Below are positions 30,113 through 39,636 of a stretch of 64,000 nucleotides of DNA, piece after piece. Each line of letters starts with the position of its first letter. Within the stretch, counting starts at the first letter, position 1. Source of the stretch: Rhodococcus sp. Z13 (lineage in GTDB: Bacteria; Actinomycetota; Actinomycetes; Mycobacteriales; Mycobacteriaceae); contig NZ_CP107551.1 of NCBI RefSeq assembly GCF_025837095.1, positions 1 through 64,000 on the forward strand. Direction: 5' to 3'. The notes below the pieces were generated by a model. The model saw nothing but the letters and a program-made list of their open reading frames with translations, was not told where the DNA came from and did no database searches. The position numbers were made by a program, and so were the translations under genes.

Positions 30113-30607
30113 TCAGGCCTCGGTGGACTTCTCCTGCGTCGGCTTCTCGGCGCCCGGCTTCTCGGCGGCCGGCTTCATGTCCGCGGCGGGCTTCGCCTCG
30201 TCGGCCGTGGTGCTCGCGGGCCGCACCCGCGGCGGCTCCGGAGCGATCGGCGGATGCGCCGGGCGGCGCGACCGGTAGAAGGCGACACCGCCGACGGCGA
30301 GCGCACCCAGCACCGCCGCGACGATCGCAGCGGTCCGTCCGGCGCTGCCACCCCGGCCGGTCGTGCCCGAGCTGTCGGCGGCGGCCCGTCGCCGGGCGTT
30401 CGCCTGCCGGGCCGCGACGACGAGTTCCTGCGCCAGGCTCAGGCCCTTGCGGGTCGCGAGGAGGCCGACGGTCGTCGTGCCCTGGGCCAGTGCCACCGCA
30501 CCCTCACCGGCCACGCGCAGAGCACTCGCGAGATCGCCGGAGTCGTCGCGGCGTACGAGCCGCGGAAGCCGCAGGTGGTCGGTGTCGGCATCGATCAGCT
30601 TGCTCAT
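30113..30607 (-). CDS. cwsA: CwsA-like cell-wall synthesis and cell-shape protein
   Basis: This 164-residue protein sits where M. tuberculosis has cwsA (Rv0008c), directly before divergent ppiA. CwsA interacts with CrgA and Wag31 and helps place the growth machinery at the poles and septum. Here a cytoplasmic N-terminal region (LARDGEG-like helix with ALRVAGEGAVALAQGTTTVG in pieces) leads to one helix, TAAIVAAVLGALAVGGVAFY, and a Pro/Ala/Lys tail with EKPGAEKPTQEKS repeats. ATG 30607 is preferred over an upstream start because MSKLIDADTDHLRLPRL looks like the family N-terminus. The name rests mainly on location and topology. Confidence 0.75.
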   Translation of the reverse strand: MSKLIDADTDHLRLPRLVRRDDSGDLASALRVAGEGAVALAQGTTTVGLLATRKGLSLAQELVVAARQANARRRAAADSSGTTGRGGSAGRTAAIVAAVLGALAVGGVAFYRSRRPAHPPIAPEPPRVRPASTTADEAKPAADMKPAAEKPGAEKPTQEKSTEA

Positions 30608-30710
30608 GCGTCCACTCTTGCACACGGCCGGGTCTTCGGTCCGGGTCACGGAGCCGTGTCACAGGCGTCACCTGCCGGATACGGCGAGGCGGCAATGGCA
30701 CCATGGGGGA

Positions 30711-31238
30711 GTGACTTCACCGCATCAGACAGCAACCGCCACGCTCCACACCAACCGCGGCGACATCAAGATCGCGTTGTTCGGCAACCACGCACCCAAG
30801 ACGGTGGCGAACTTCGTCGGTCTCGCCGACGGCAGCAAGGAGTACAAGACCAAGAACGCGAAGGGGGAGAGCACCGGCCCGTTCTACGACGGCGCCATCT
30901 TCCACCGCGTCATCGACGGCTTCATGATCCAGGGCGGCGACCCCACCGGCACCGGCCGCGGCGGCCCGGGCTACCAGTTCGCCGACGAGTTCCACCCCGA
31001 GCTGCAGTTCGACCGCGGCTACCTGCTCGCCATGGCGAACGCCGGCCCGGGCACCAACGGCTCGCAGTTCTTCATCACCGTCGGCCCGACCCCGCACCTC
31101 AACCGTCGCCACACCATCTTCGGTGAGGTCGTCGACGAGGAGTCGAAGAAGGTCGTCGACGCCATCGCCACGACCGCGACCGATCGTGCGGACCGCCCGC
31201 TCGAGGACGTCGTCATCAACAGCATCACCATCTCCTGA
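30711..31238 (+). CDS. ppiA: Peptidyl-prolyl cis-trans isomerase A (cyclophilin)
   Basis: This 175-residue cytoplasmic cyclophilin catalyses proline isomerisation. It has the family signature FHRVIDGFMIQGGDPTGTG, the catalytic Arg within FHRV, and GTNGSQFFIT and HTIFGEV segments. GTG 30711 gives MTSPHQTATATLHTNRGDI, matching mycobacterial PpiA. The purine-rich GGGGGA is unusually close to the start codon. The rhomboid gene follows after ten bases and is likely co-transcribed. Confidence 0.96.
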   Translation: MTSPHQTATATLHTNRGDIKIALFGNHAPKTVANFVGLADGSKEYKTKNAKGESTGPFYDGAIFHRVIDGFMIQGGDPTGTGRGGPGYQFADEFHPELQFDRGYLLAMANAGPGTNGSQFFITVGPTPHLNRRHTIFGEVVDEESKKVVDAIATTATDRADRPLEDVVINSITIS

Positions 31239-31248
31239 GAGAACCCTC

Positions 31249-32175
31249 ATGACGAACCCCGGCTGGGGCCCCGCGGCCGAGGGTGGAGGCCCGCAGCCCC
31301 AGCCGCGGTGCGTCCACCATCCCGACCGCCCCACACTTCTCGCCTGCTCCCGCTGCGGACGCCCCGCCTGCCCGGAGTGCCTGCGCCCCGCGTCCGTCGG
31401 CCAGCACTGCGTGGACTGCGTCGTCGCGGCGCAGCGGTCCGCCCCGCAGGCCCGCACGATCGCCGGTGCGCCCGTCCGCACGAACCGGCCCACCCCGATC
31501 GTGACCTACGCGCTCATCGCGCTGAACGTCCTGATCTTCGGCATCACCGCCGCGCAGTCCGGCAGCGTCCTGAACAACGAGCGCGGCTCGTCGCTGTTCA
31601 TCGACTGGGCGTTGTGGCCACCGATCATCGCCGCGAACGGTGACTGGTTCCGGCTGCTCGGCAGCGGCTTCCTGCACTTCGGACCGATCCACCTCGCGGT
31701 CAACATGTTCGCCCTGTGGGTCATCGGCCGCGACACCGAACTGATCCTCGGCCGCGCCCGTTACCTGTCGGTCTATCTCCTGTCGATCCTCGGCGGGTCC
31801 GCGGCCGTGATGCTGCTGCAGACCGGCGCGGTGACGGCCGGGGCCTCGGGTGCGGTCTTCGGCCTGATGGGTGCCCAGGCGATCATCCTGCTGCGGTTGC
31901 GCCGCAGCCCGACGCCGGTGCTCACCGTCGTCGGCCTCAACGTCCTCATCAGCGTCACCATCCCCGGTATCTCCCTGTGGGGACATCTCGGTGGTCTCGT
32001 CGCCGGTGCCGCCACGACCGCAGCGCTGCTGTACGCGCCGCAGTATCTGGGTGCGGGCACCGACCGCGACCGCATCGTGCGGACCGGCTGGTTCGCGCTC
32101 GGCGCCGTGGCCGTGGTGATCCTGGTCGTGATCGCGCTCGCCGTGCTCCGGTTGAGGAGTCAGCTGGGCGTGTGA
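31249..32175 (+). CDS. Rhomboid-family intramembrane protease with N-terminal zinc finger
   Basis: This 308-residue serine protease acts within the membrane. The first 55 residues carry a B-box-like zinc-binding array (CVHHPDRPTLLACSRC, PACPEC, HCVDC). Six or seven helices follow. The catalytic serine is in AGASGAVFG and the catalytic histidine in LWGHLGGLVAG, and the HFGPIHLAVNM loop matches rhomboids. ATG 31249 has GAGAGAA upstream. Its last 16 bases overlap the convergent PH-domain gene. Confidence 0.93.
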   Translation: MTNPGWGPAAEGGGPQPQPRCVHHPDRPTLLACSRCGRPACPECLRPASVGQHCVDCVVAAQRSAPQARTIAGAPVRTNRPTPIVTYALIALNVLIFGITAAQSGSVLNNERGSSLFIDWALWPPIIAANGDWFRLLGSGFLHFGPIHLAVNMFALWVIGRDTELILGRARYLSVYLLSILGGSAAVMLLQTGAVTAGASGAVFGLMGAQAIILLRLRRSPTPVLTVVGLNVLISVTIPGISLWGHLGGLVAGAATTAALLYAPQYLGAGTDRDRIVRTGWFALGAVAVVILVVIALAVLRLRSQLGV

Positions 32176-32615
32176 TCGGGTGCCAGACCCCGGACGGCCA
32201 GCGCCTCGTGCACCGTCCGGGGATCGGTTCCGAGATCCCAGCGTCCGAAGATCAGCAGGCTCTCCGTCCCGTCCGGGCCGATCGCGTCGATCTCGAGCAT
32301 CGGCACGCGCCGGCCGAAACGCGGATATTCGACGATCCGCACGCGCTTCAGGGCCGCGCGGGGGAACTCGCGGCGACCCGTCAGCCGCATCGCCGCCACG
32401 CCCGTATCGTCCGGGAGGATCTCGAGGCGGGGCCGTTGCCGCAGCGCCAGCGCGACGGTGGCCAGGACGAGCACCGCCGCGAACCCGACGAGCACCCGCC
32501 CGGCCGGGTCGTGCACCCCGAACACGGCCGTGCCGCCCAGTACCGCGCCCGCGACGACGAGGGCCGCGATCGCGGCGGGCGGGGTGGACCAGCGCAGGGT
32601 CGCCTCGTCGGTCAC
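32160..32615 (-). CDS. PH-domain membrane protein (Rv0010c-like)
   Basis: This 151-residue protein has two adjacent N-terminal helices (AAIAALVVAGAVLGGTAVFG, VLVGFAAVLVLATVALAL) and a C-terminal bacterial PH-like domain with GVAAMRLTGRREFPRAALKRV. It occupies the position of M. tuberculosis Rv0010c between ppiA and crgA. GTG 32615 is chosen for the GAGAGGA upstream; GTG 32630 would add five residues. Function unknown. A division or growth role is suggested only by the neighbours. Confidence 0.82.
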   Translation of the reverse strand: MTDEATLRWSTPPAAIAALVVAGAVLGGTAVFGVHDPAGRVLVGFAAVLVLATVALALRQRPRLEILPDDTGVAAMRLTGRREFPRAALKRVRIVEYPRFGRRVPMLEIDAIGPDGTESLLIFGRWDLGTDPRTVHEALAVRGLAPDHTPS

Positions 32616-32726
32616 GACCGTCCTCTCCACAGGCTCCCCGGCCGCCGGGGCTCCATCACCAGGTTGTGCACAGCGTTATCCCCAGGTGGGGATGAATGAC
32701 AGCGGTGTAATCCACAGGACGGCAGG

Positions 32727-32990
32727 TCAACGCCACTTCATCATCATGATCAGGCCGACCACCATGCAGCCGAACCCGATGAGGAAGTTGTAGGCACCGA
32801 GATCGTTCATCCACGAGATCTGCTCGGCGGCGAGGTAGTAGACGATCAGCCACAGCAGCCCGATGAGCAGGATCCCGAACATCACCGTCTTGTACAGCGT
32901 GCTCGACGGCGCGGCCTTCACCTTCACCGGTGTCCGGCTCACCGTCCGGGGCGCGGCGACGTCCTTCTTGCGAACCTTCGACTTGGGCAT
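32727..32990 (-). CDS. crgA: Cell division protein CrgA
   Basis: This 87-residue protein begins MPKSKVRKKD and has two helices (MFGILLIGLLWLIVYYLA and FLIGFGCMVVGLIMMM) with the conserved loop ISWMNDLGAYNF between. CrgA is an actinobacterial divisome scaffold that binds FtsZ, FtsQ, FtsI and CwsA. It is encoded at the same place as Rv0011c and is divergent from the DUF881 gene. Confidence 0.96.
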   Translation of the reverse strand: MPKSKVRKKDVAAPRTVSRTPVKVKAAPSSTLYKTVMFGILLIGLLWLIVYYLAAEQISWMNDLGAYNFLIGFGCMVVGLIMMMKWR

Positions 32991-33092
32991 GATGTCCTCG
33001 TTCTCGGTGCTCCGCCCGTCGCGTGCGGGTGAAGCGGTCGGTCGGCTACGTGTGGTTTCACGCTAACGTAAGGCCAGGATCGGAGGTACGAC

Positions 33093-33818
33093 GTGTCGGA
33101 ACGGCGACTGCGCGCGCCCGCATGGGGCCTCGCCACCCTCGTCGTCTGCCTCGTCGCCGGTCTGCTCCTCGGCACCACCCGCGGGGTGTCCGAGGGCGAC
33201 GAACTCCGCGCCGGCGACTCGCCCCGGCTCTCCGACCTCGTGCGCGCTGCCCAGGAGAGCGCCGACGAACTCGCCGCGACCCGCGACGCCCTCGCCGCCG
33301 AGGTCGAGGACCTGCAGGACCGGGCCGCCGCGAGCGACGACGACGTCGCCGGGGTGCTCGACGACCTGGCCGTCCTCGAGGACCCGGCGGGCCTGGTGGC
33401 GTTGCGCGGACCTGGCGTGACCGTCACCCTCACCGACGCCCCCCGCGACGCGAGTGGCCGCTATCCCTCCGGAGCCTCACCAGACGACCTCGTCGTGCAT
33501 CAACAGGACGTGCAGAGCGTGCTCAACGCGATGTGGGCGGGCGGAGCCGAGGCCGTGGCCATGCAGGACCAGCGGATCGTGGCGACGTCCGCGCCGCGCT
33601 GCATCGGCAACACCCTGCTGCTGCACGGCCGCACCTACTCGCCGCCCTATGTCGTCACCGCGCTCGGTGATCCCGCCCGCCTCGAGGCCGCACTCGACGC
33701 GGAACCCGGCATCCGCCTCTACAAGCAGTACGCGGCCCGCTACCAGCTCGGCTACACCCAGCACGCCTCGGACGATCTGTCCGTCCCCGCCTACACCGGC
33801 GGGGCCTCCGCCCGCTGA
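33093..33818 (+). CDS. DUF881 membrane-anchored protein
   Basis: This 241-residue protein has one N-terminal helix (GLATLVVCLVAGLLLGTT), a coiled-coil segment (about 45-90) and a DUF881 domain with LRGPGVTVTLTDAP, DLVVHQQDVQSVLNAMWAGGAEAVAMQDQRI and a Cys near 170 (APRCIGNT). It corresponds to Rv0012 between crgA and pabA. DUF881 proteins are found near division genes in Gram-positives; the function is not settled. The start is GTG 33093. The stop codon lies inside the first copy of a 26-bp tandem repeat. Confidence 0.9.
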   Translation: MSERRLRAPAWGLATLVVCLVAGLLLGTTRGVSEGDELRAGDSPRLSDLVRAAQESADELAATRDALAAEVEDLQDRAAASDDDVAGVLDDLAVLEDPAGLVALRGPGVTVTLTDAPRDASGRYPSGASPDDLVVHQQDVQSVLNAMWAGGAEAVAMQDQRIVATSAPRCIGNTLLLHGRTYSPPYVVTALGDPARLEAALDAEPGIRLYKQYAARYQLGYTQHASDDLSVPAYTGGASAR

Positions 33819-33916
33819 GCGGTGAAGAGGACTCCGCCCGCTGAGCGGTGAAGAGGACTCCGCCCGCTGAGCGGTGAAGAGGACTCCGCCCGCTGAGCGG
33901 TGAAAACGACTCCGCC
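33806..33916 (+). repeat. 26-bp tandem repeat between DUF881 gene and pabA
   Basis: Copies start at 33806, 33832, 33858 and 33884, with a seven-base fifth start at 33910. The first three are identical; the fourth differs only near its end (AAAACGA for AAGAGGA). Each contains the small palindrome CCGCTGAGCGG. The first copy covers the DUF881 stop codon, so expansion there does not change the protein. Confidence 0.95.
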
Positions 33917-33952
33917 ACGGTTCGGAACGAGACCACTGAGTACCCTCGTGCC

Positions 33953-34615
33953 ATGCGCATCCTCGTCGTCGACAACTACGACAGCTTCGTCTTCAACCTG
34001 GTCCAGTACCTGGGGCAGCTCGGAACGACGGCCGACGTGTGGCGCAACGACGACGAACGCCTCACCGCACCCGGGGCTCTCACGCGCGTCGCGCAGGACT
34101 ACGACGGCATCCTCGTCAGCCCCGGCCCCGGCACCCCGGAACGCGCCGGTGTGAGCATCGACCTGGTCAAGGCCTGCGCCGACACTCGCACCCCGCTTCT
34201 CGGGGTGTGCCTCGGCCACCAGTCCATCGGTGTCGCCTTCGGGGCGACCGTCGACCGCGCCCCCGAACTGCTGCACGGAAAGACCAGCGTGGTGCACCAC
34301 AACGGCACCGGTGTGCTCGCCGGCCTGCCGAACCCGTTCACCGCGACCCGCTACCACTCGCTGACCGTGCTGCCGGAGACCATGCCCGCCGAGCTCGAGG
34401 CGACCGGCCATACCGACACCGGCATCGTCATGGCGCTGCGGCACGTCGAGCTGCCCATCCACGGCGTGCAGTTCCACCCGGAGTCGGTGCTCACGCAGGG
34501 CGGTCACCGGATGCTCGCCAACTGGCTCGGTGACTGCGGCCGGGCTCCGGAGGAGTCGCTCGTCGCGCAGCTCGAGGAGCGCGTGGCCCGCGCCCTCGAC
34601 GGTGGCGCCGCCTAG
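33953..34615 (+). CDS. pabA: Glutamine amidotransferase of anthranilate/aminodeoxychorismate synthase
   Basis: This 220-residue class I glutamine amidotransferase supplies ammonia to aminodeoxychorismate synthase (folate) or anthranilate synthase (Trp). The oxyanion strand is VSPGPGTPE, the nucleophile the Cys in GVCLGHQS, and the His-Glu pair is in VQFHPESVLT. M. tuberculosis has the same gene here, annotated trpG or pabA. No partner gene is nearby, which fits a shared or PabA function. Ends about 90 bases before the convergent pknB gene. Confidence 0.93.
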   Translation: MRILVVDNYDSFVFNLVQYLGQLGTTADVWRNDDERLTAPGALTRVAQDYDGILVSPGPGTPERAGVSIDLVKACADTRTPLLGVCLGHQSIGVAFGATVDRAPELLHGKTSVVHHNGTGVLAGLPNPFTATRYHSLTVLPETMPAELEATGHTDTGIVMALRHVELPIHGVQFHPESVLTQGGHRMLANWLGDCGRAPEESLVAQLEERVARALDGGAA

Positions 34616-34630
34616 GACCCCTCAGACACG

Positions 34631-34665
34631 GGAAAGGCGCCGGTCCACTGGACCGGCGCCTTTCC
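34631..34665. terminator. Bidirectional terminator between pabA and pknB
   Basis: GGAAAGGCGCCGGTCCA at 34631-34647 is followed, after one base, by its exact complement at 34649-34665. The 17-bp arms form a long hairpin with A/T-rich ends suited to termination in either direction. Confidence 0.9.
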
Positions 34666-34707
34666 GCTTGTCTGCTGTTCGCTGCCTCTGCCGTTCGTCG
34701 CCGGGGG

Positions 34708-36615
34708 TCAGCGGATACCGAGCACACCCACACCCACGGAGATCGTCTCGTTCTTCGAGATCTCCGAGCCCGGCGGCTGGGCCTGGGTGATCACGGTGCC
34801 CACCATGTCGACGTCCAGGGTGGCCTCCCGCGTCTGCTGCAGCTGCGAGGCGTTGCCCGTCCAGCCGGCGCTGCGCAGCGCCGCCAGAGCCTCCGACACC
34901 GAGCGGTTGGTGAGGACCGGCATCTCGATGCGGTCGCCGTTGGAGACCCGCAGGGTGACGGTCTCGCCGCGCTCACCCGAGGCCCCACCGGCCGGGCTGG
35001 TGGACACCACGGTGCCCTCCGGCTCGCTGGAGTCGATCTGTTCGACGACCACCTCGAAGCCGGCGCCCTCGACGTTGCCGCGAGCCACCTCGACGGTCTG
35101 GCCCACCACGTTGGGCACCCGGATCATCTCCGGGCCGCTGCCGAGGGTGATGGTGATCGTGCTGTCACGGTCGATGCTCGCCCCCGCGGCGGGGTTCTGC
35201 TCGACGACCAGGTTCTCGTCGTCCTTCCCGGACGGCGCGCGCTTGATGTTCGGGTCCAGGCGCAGGCCCACCGCGGCGAGTTCCTGCGCGGCGCGTTCCT
35301 CCGTCATGCCCGCCAACCGCGGGATCTGTACCTGTTCGGGCCCGGTCGACACCTCGATCGTCACCGTCGAGCCCTCCTCGGCCTGGGTGCCTGGCACGGG
35401 CCGGGTGTTGATGACGTTGCCGTTCGCGACCACCGCGTCGCTCTTCTGCTGGAGCGCGACGCGGAAACCGGCGTCCTGCAGGCGGGCCTCCGCCTCCTGT
35501 GCGGACAGGTTCCGCACGTCGGGGACGGCGACCTGCGCGGCCGTCGAGCCCGGTCCGAGCGTCCACAGGAACACCCCGACAATGCCGACGACCAGCACGG
35601 CGGCGAGGCCGAGCAGCACCTTCTTGAGCACCGACCCGGATCCGGATCCGTCCGCACCCGATCCGCCCGTCCCGACGACGGCGGCGGCGCGGCTGTGCCG
35701 GCCCGCCCCCGTGTCGACGGCGTCGATCAGCGTGGTGCGGTCCTCGTCGGTCATCACCATCGGCGCGCTCGGCCGCTGGCCGCTGAGCACACGGATCAGG
35801 TCGCTGCGCATCTCCGCGGCCGACTGGTAACGGTTGGCGGGGTTCTTCGCCATCGCTTTGAGGATCACCGAGTCGAGTTCCGGCGGCACCGCCGGATTCA
35901 CCGACGACGGCAGCGGCGGATCCTCCCGCACGTGCTGGTAGGCCACCGCGACCGGCGAATCACCCTTGAAGGGCGGCTCCCCGGTGAGGATCTCGAACAG
36001 CACGCAGCCGACGGAGTAGACGTCCGACCGCGCGTCGACCTGCTCACCGCGGGCCTGCTCCGGCGACAGGTACTGCGCGGTGCCGATCACCGCGGCGGTC
36101 TGCGTCATCGGGCTCGCCGCGTCGGAGATGGCGCGGGCGATGCCGAAGTCCATGACCTTCACGGCGCCGGCCTTGTTGATCATGACGTTCGCGGGCTTCA
36201 CGTCGCGGTGCACGATCATGTTGCGGTGGCTGAAGTCCAGGGCCGCACACACGTCGGCGATGATCTCCATCGCCCGCTTCGGGGCCAGCGGACCGTTCGA
36301 CCGGACGATGTCGCGCAGCGTCTCGCCCTCGACGTACTCCATGACGATGTACGGCAGGGGACCGGCCTCGGTCTCGGCCTCACCGGTGTCGTAGACGGCG
36401 ACGATCGCCGGATGGTTCAGCGCGGCGGCGTTCTGCGCCTCACGACGGAACCGCAGGTAGAACGTGGGATCGCGGGCCAGATCCGCTCGCAGCACCTTGA
36501 TGGCCACATCCCGGCCGAGCCTCAGATCCCGCGCGAGGTGAACCTCGGACATACCACCGAAGCCGAGGATCTCACCCAGCTCGTAGCGGGAGGAGAGCTT
36601 GCGCGGTGTGGTCAT
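34708..36615 (-). CDS. pknB: Ser/Thr protein kinase PknB with PASTA domains
   Basis: PknB is the essential kinase that couples cell-wall status to growth and division. Of its 635 residues, about 1-275 form the kinase: Gly-loop GFGGMSEVH, Lys40, HRDVKPAN with Asp138, DFG 156-158, and activation-loop Thr171 and Thr173, the sites PstP dephosphorylates in M. tuberculosis. A juxtamembrane linker and one helix (about 335-355) lead to four extracellular PASTA repeats that bind muropeptides and lipid II. It ends at 34708 and overlaps the pknA stop by four bases at its 5' end, so it is last in the fhaA-to-pknB operon. Confidence 0.97.
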   Translation of the reverse strand: MTTPRKLSSRYELGEILGFGGMSEVHLARDLRLGRDVAIKVLRADLARDPTFYLRFRREAQNAAALNHPAIVAVYDTGEAETEAGPLPYIVMEYVEGETLRDIVRSNGPLAPKRAMEIIADVCAALDFSHRNMIVHRDVKPANVMINKAGAVKVMDFGIARAISDAASPMTQTAAVIGTAQYLSPEQARGEQVDARSDVYSVGCVLFEILTGEPPFKGDSPVAVAYQHVREDPPLPSSVNPAVPPELDSVILKAMAKNPANRYQSAAEMRSDLIRVLSGQRPSAPMVMTDEDRTTLIDAVDTGAGRHSRAAAVVGTGGSGADGSGSGSVLKKVLLGLAAVLVVGIVGVFLWTLGPGSTAAQVAVPDVRNLSAQEAEARLQDAGFRVALQQKSDAVVANGNVINTRPVPGTQAEEGSTVTIEVSTGPEQVQIPRLAGMTEERAAQELAAVGLRLDPNIKRAPSGKDDENLVVEQNPAAGASIDRDSTITITLGSGPEMIRVPNVVGQTVEVARGNVEGAGFEVVVEQIDSSEPEGTVVSTSPAGGASGERGETVTLRVSNGDRIEMPVLTNRSVSEALAALRSAGWTGNASQLQQTREATLDVDMVGTVITQAQPPGSEISKNETISVGVGVLGIR

Positions 36616-38150
36616 GACGTTCCTCGAGTGTTCGTACCGTTGCTGGTTCCGGATGAATTGTCGTTCCTTCCGCCCGAGGCCTCGTTCTCGGACCCGTCCC
36701 CGCCGCCGCTCTCGTCCGGGGTTTCGGTTTCCTCGGTCGTGGTGGTCGTCGTCTCGGTGGTGGTCGGGACCGTCGTCGTGGTGGTCGTGGGGGGAACGGT
36801 GGTCGTGGGCGCCTCGGTCGTCGTCGGCACCGTGGTGGTGGGCCGCACGGTCGTCGGGGTCGGCGTGAAGGTCTCCGGTTCCTCGATGATCGGCGGCGGG
36901 AGCGGACGACGCGTCGTGGTGGTCGTCGTGGTGGTGGCCTGCCGCGTCGTCGTCAACTGGGTGGTGGGCGAGGGCGACCGATCCGGTTCGTCGCCGCCCC
37001 CGAGCAGCACGATCCCCAGCGCCACCAGCGCGAGCACGACGGCGATCCCCGCCGCCCAGGCCAGCGCGGTCGGGCTCGGCGACTTACGGCCGCCGTCACC
37101 GGTGGGGGTCGCCGCGGTGGACGGGCCCACCGGGGGCCGGCCCGAGGTGGGCGGCTGCGCAGCGCGCGGCACGGACGCGTACGCGGTGTTGCCGTACTGC
37201 TGCGTCGGATTCAGGGCACGGGTCGCCGCGGTGGGCGCCGCCGTTCCCGGCACACCCGGGGGAAGCACACGGTTCGCGCTGGTCACCGGCGGCACGTTGC
37301 CGGGCGGCGGCGCGGGACGTCCCGCCCGCACCGCGGCGACGGCGTTCGCGAACTCGCCGCCGTTGGCGTAGCGGTGGGAGGGATCCTTCGACATCGCGAT
37401 CTCGATGAGACCGCGCACTTCCGCCGGCAGGTCGGCGGGCAGCGGCGCCGGCGTCTCCTGCACGTGTTTCATCGCGACGGTGACGACGCTGTCGCCGAGG
37501 AACGGGCGGCGTCCCGCGAGGGCCTCGTAGCCGACGACGGCCAGCGAGTACACGTCGGACGCCGAGGTGGCCTCCTGCCCGAGGGCCTGTTCGGGAGCGA
37601 TGTACTGGGCGGTGCCCATCACCATGCCGGTGCGGGTCACCGGGGACGCGTCGACGGCCTTGGCGATACCGAAGTCGGTGATCTTCACCTGGCCGGTGGG
37701 GGTGATCAGGATGTTGCCGGGCTTGACGTCGCGGTGCACCACCCCGGCGTTGTGGGCGGCCTGCAGCGCCCGGCCGGTCTGCTCGAGCATGTCCAGGGCG
37801 TGCGGCAGCGACAGGCGGCCGACCCGCGACAGCACCGCGTTGAGCGGTTCGCCGTGCACGAGTTCCATCACCAGATAGGCGAGGGCCTGACCCTCGCTGT
37901 CGGTGGTCTCGCCGTAGTCGAACACCCCGGCGATACCCGGATGGTTGAGCTGCGCCGTCGTGCGCGCCTCGAACCGGAAACGGCCGAGGAAGTCCTCGTC
38001 GCCGGACAGTTCGGCCTTGAGGACCTTCACCGCGACCCGCCGGTCGAGCCGCGTGTCGAGTCCCTCCCACACCTGACCCATGCCGCCGGTGGCGATGAGT
38101 CGCTGCAGACGGTAGCGGTCGGCGATCATGGCCCCGCTGCTCAGTGCCAT
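36612..38150 (-). CDS. pknA: Ser/Thr protein kinase PknA
   Basis: The 512-residue protein has an N-terminal kinase domain with [23 protein letters not shown] and [10 protein letters not shown], and activation-loop threonines in [16 protein letters not shown] Pro-rich linker, one helix ([20 protein letters not shown]) and an extracellular tail follow. No PASTA repeats are present. The tail (about 405-512) is dominated by Thr and Pro with runs such as [14 protein letters not shown], much richer in Thr than typical. PknA phosphorylates Wag31, FtsZ and Mur enzymes in mycobacteria. It starts one base after the pbpA stop. Confidence 0.96.
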   Translation of the reverse strand: MALSSGAMIADRYRLQRLIATGGMGQVWEGLDTRLDRRVAVKVLKAELSGDEDFLGRFRFEARTTAQLNHPGIAGVFDYGETTDSEGQALAYLVMELVHGEPLNAVLSRVGRLSLPHALDMLEQTGRALQAAHNAGVVHRDVKPGNILITPTGQVKITDFGIAKAVDASPVTRTGMVMGTAQYIAPEQALGQEATSASDVYSLAVVGYEALAGRRPFLGDSVVTVAMKHVQETPAPLPADLPAEVRGLIEIAMSKDPSHRYANGGEFANAVAAVRAGRPAPPPGNVPPVTSANRVLPPGVPGTAAPTAATRALNPTQQYGNTAYASVPRAAQPPTSGRPPVGPSTAATPTGDGGRKSPSPTALAWAAGIAVVLALVALGIVLLGGGDEPDRSPSPTTQLTTTRQATTTTTTTTRRPLPPPIIEEPETFTPTPTTVRPTTTVPTTTEAPTTTVPPTTTTTTVPTTTETTTTTTEETETPDESGGGDGSENEASGGRNDNSSGTSNGTNTRGTS

Positions 38151-38151
38151 G

Positions 38152-39636
38152 TCAGCCCCCCTGTAGTCCGGCCGCGATCACGGCCCGTCCGATCGGTGCG
38201 GCCACCGAGCCGCCGGTCGCGGCGAGTGCCCGGTCGCCGCCGTCCTCCACGATCACCGCGACGGCCACGGTCGGCTGCTGCGCCGGCGCGAACGCGATGT
38301 ACCAGGTGTGCGGAGGAGTGTTCCGCGGGTCGCTGCCGTGCTCCGCGGTACCGGTCTTCGACGCGATCTGCACCCCCGGGATCGCACCCTGGCCACCGGC
38401 GTAGTTCTCGGCACCGATCATCAGATCGGTGAGGGTCGCGGCGACCTCCGGCGGAATGGCCTGGCCGAGCGACTCGGGCTTGGTCTCCTCGAGTACCGTC
38501 AGGTCCGGGCCCTGCAGGCGGTCGACGAGATAGGGCTGCATCCTCACCCCACCGTTGGCGACGGTCGCGGCGATCGACGCGTTCTGCAGCGGGGTGAGCG
38601 CCACGTCGCGCTGGCCGATGCTCGACTGGCCGAGCGCGGCGCCGTCCGGGATCGGGCCGACGGTGCTCGCCGCGACCGGCAGCGGCACGTCGAGGGTCTC
38701 ACCGATGCCGAGCGCCTCGGCCTGCGCTTCGAGCGCGTCGCGGCCGGTGTCGATGCCCATCTCCACGAAGGCGGTGTTGCACGACCGGGCGAACGCCTCG
38801 CGCAGGGTCACCGTCGCCCCGTCGCCGCAGGTCGCGCCGCCGTAGTTCTCGAGGGTCGTTGTGGTGTCGGGCAGCGTGATCTGCGGGGCCGCGGTGAACA
38901 GGGTGTCGGGGGTGACACCGTTCTCGAGCGCCGCCGCGGTCACCACGACCTTGAAGGTCGAGCCCGGGGGATAGGTCTGGGAGATCGCCCGGTTGAGCAT
39001 CGGCTTGTCGGGATCGGAGTTCAGCTCGTCCCAGGCCTGCGAGGTCGCGGCGCCGTCGTGCCCGGACAACCGGTTCGGGTCGTAGCTCGGGGTGCTCACC
39101 ATCGCCAGGATCCGGCCGGTCGCCGGCTCGATCGCGACCACCGAACCCGTGTAACCCTTCGACGTCAGCTCGTCGTAGGCGACCTGCTGCATCACCGGGT
39201 CGATCGTGGTGACGACATTGCCGCCGCGCGGGTTGCGGCCCGACACCAGGTCGAACAGGCGCCGCCCGAACAGCAGGTTGTCGGAGCCGTTGAGCAGCGA
39301 GTCCTCGGCGCGTTCGATGCCGGTGCTGCCGTACTGCATCGAGTAGAAGCCCGTCACCGGGGCGTACGCGAGCGGGCTCATCGGCTGGGTCGGCGTCGCC
39401 GGGTACTCGCGCAGGTACTTGTAGCGGCTGTCGGTGGGCACCGACACGGCCAGCGCCTGCCCGGCGGCGACGATCTGCCCGCGCTGCCGCGAGTACTCGT
39501 CGAGGAGCACCCGCGAGTTGCGCGGGTCGGTACGGAGGTCGTCGGCCTTGATGACCTGCACGTAGGTGGCATTGGCGAGCAGCGCCACCACCATGAACAT
39601 CACGGCCATCGCGACTCTGCGGAGCGGACCGTTCAT
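38152..39636 (-). CDS. pbpA: Class B penicillin-binding protein PbpA
   Basis: This 494-residue transpeptidase crosslinks peptidoglycan. One N-terminal helix ([19 protein letters not shown]) is followed by a dimerisation domain and the transpeptidase domain. Its active site has the motifs STFK (in YPPGSTFKV), SCN and KTG (ASKTGTAEH). The gene overlaps rodA by four bases (ATGA). RodA, the glycosyltransferase, and PbpA form a working pair in elongation. Confidence 0.96.
   Translation of the reverse strand: MNGPLRRVAMAVMFMVVALLANATYVQVIKADDLRTDPRNSRVLLDEYSRQRGQIVAAGQALAVSVPTDSRYKYLREYPATPTQPMSPLAYAPVTGFYSMQYGSTGIERAEDSLLNGSDNLLFGRRLFDLVSGRNPRGGNVVTTIDPVMQQVAYDELTSKGYTGSVVAIEPATGRILAMVSTPSYDPNRLSGHDGAATSQAWDELNSDPDKPMLNRAISQTYPPGSTFKVVVTAAALENGVTPDTLFTAAPQITLPDTTTTLENYGGATCGDGATVTLREAFARSCNTAFVEMGIDTGRDALEAQAEALGIGETLDVPLPVAASTVGPIPDGAALGQSSIGQRDVALTPLQNASIAATVANGGVRMQPYLVDRLQGPDLTVLEETKPESLGQAIPPEVAATLTDLMIGAENYAGGQGAIPGVQIASKTGTAEHGSDPRNTPPHTWYIAFAPAQQPTVAVAVIVEDGGDRALAATGGSVAAPIGRAVIAAGLQGG

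Noticed and set aside
33806-33916. Possible CRISPR array
   Set aside because: The copies are head to tail without unique spacers, so it is a simple tandem repeat.
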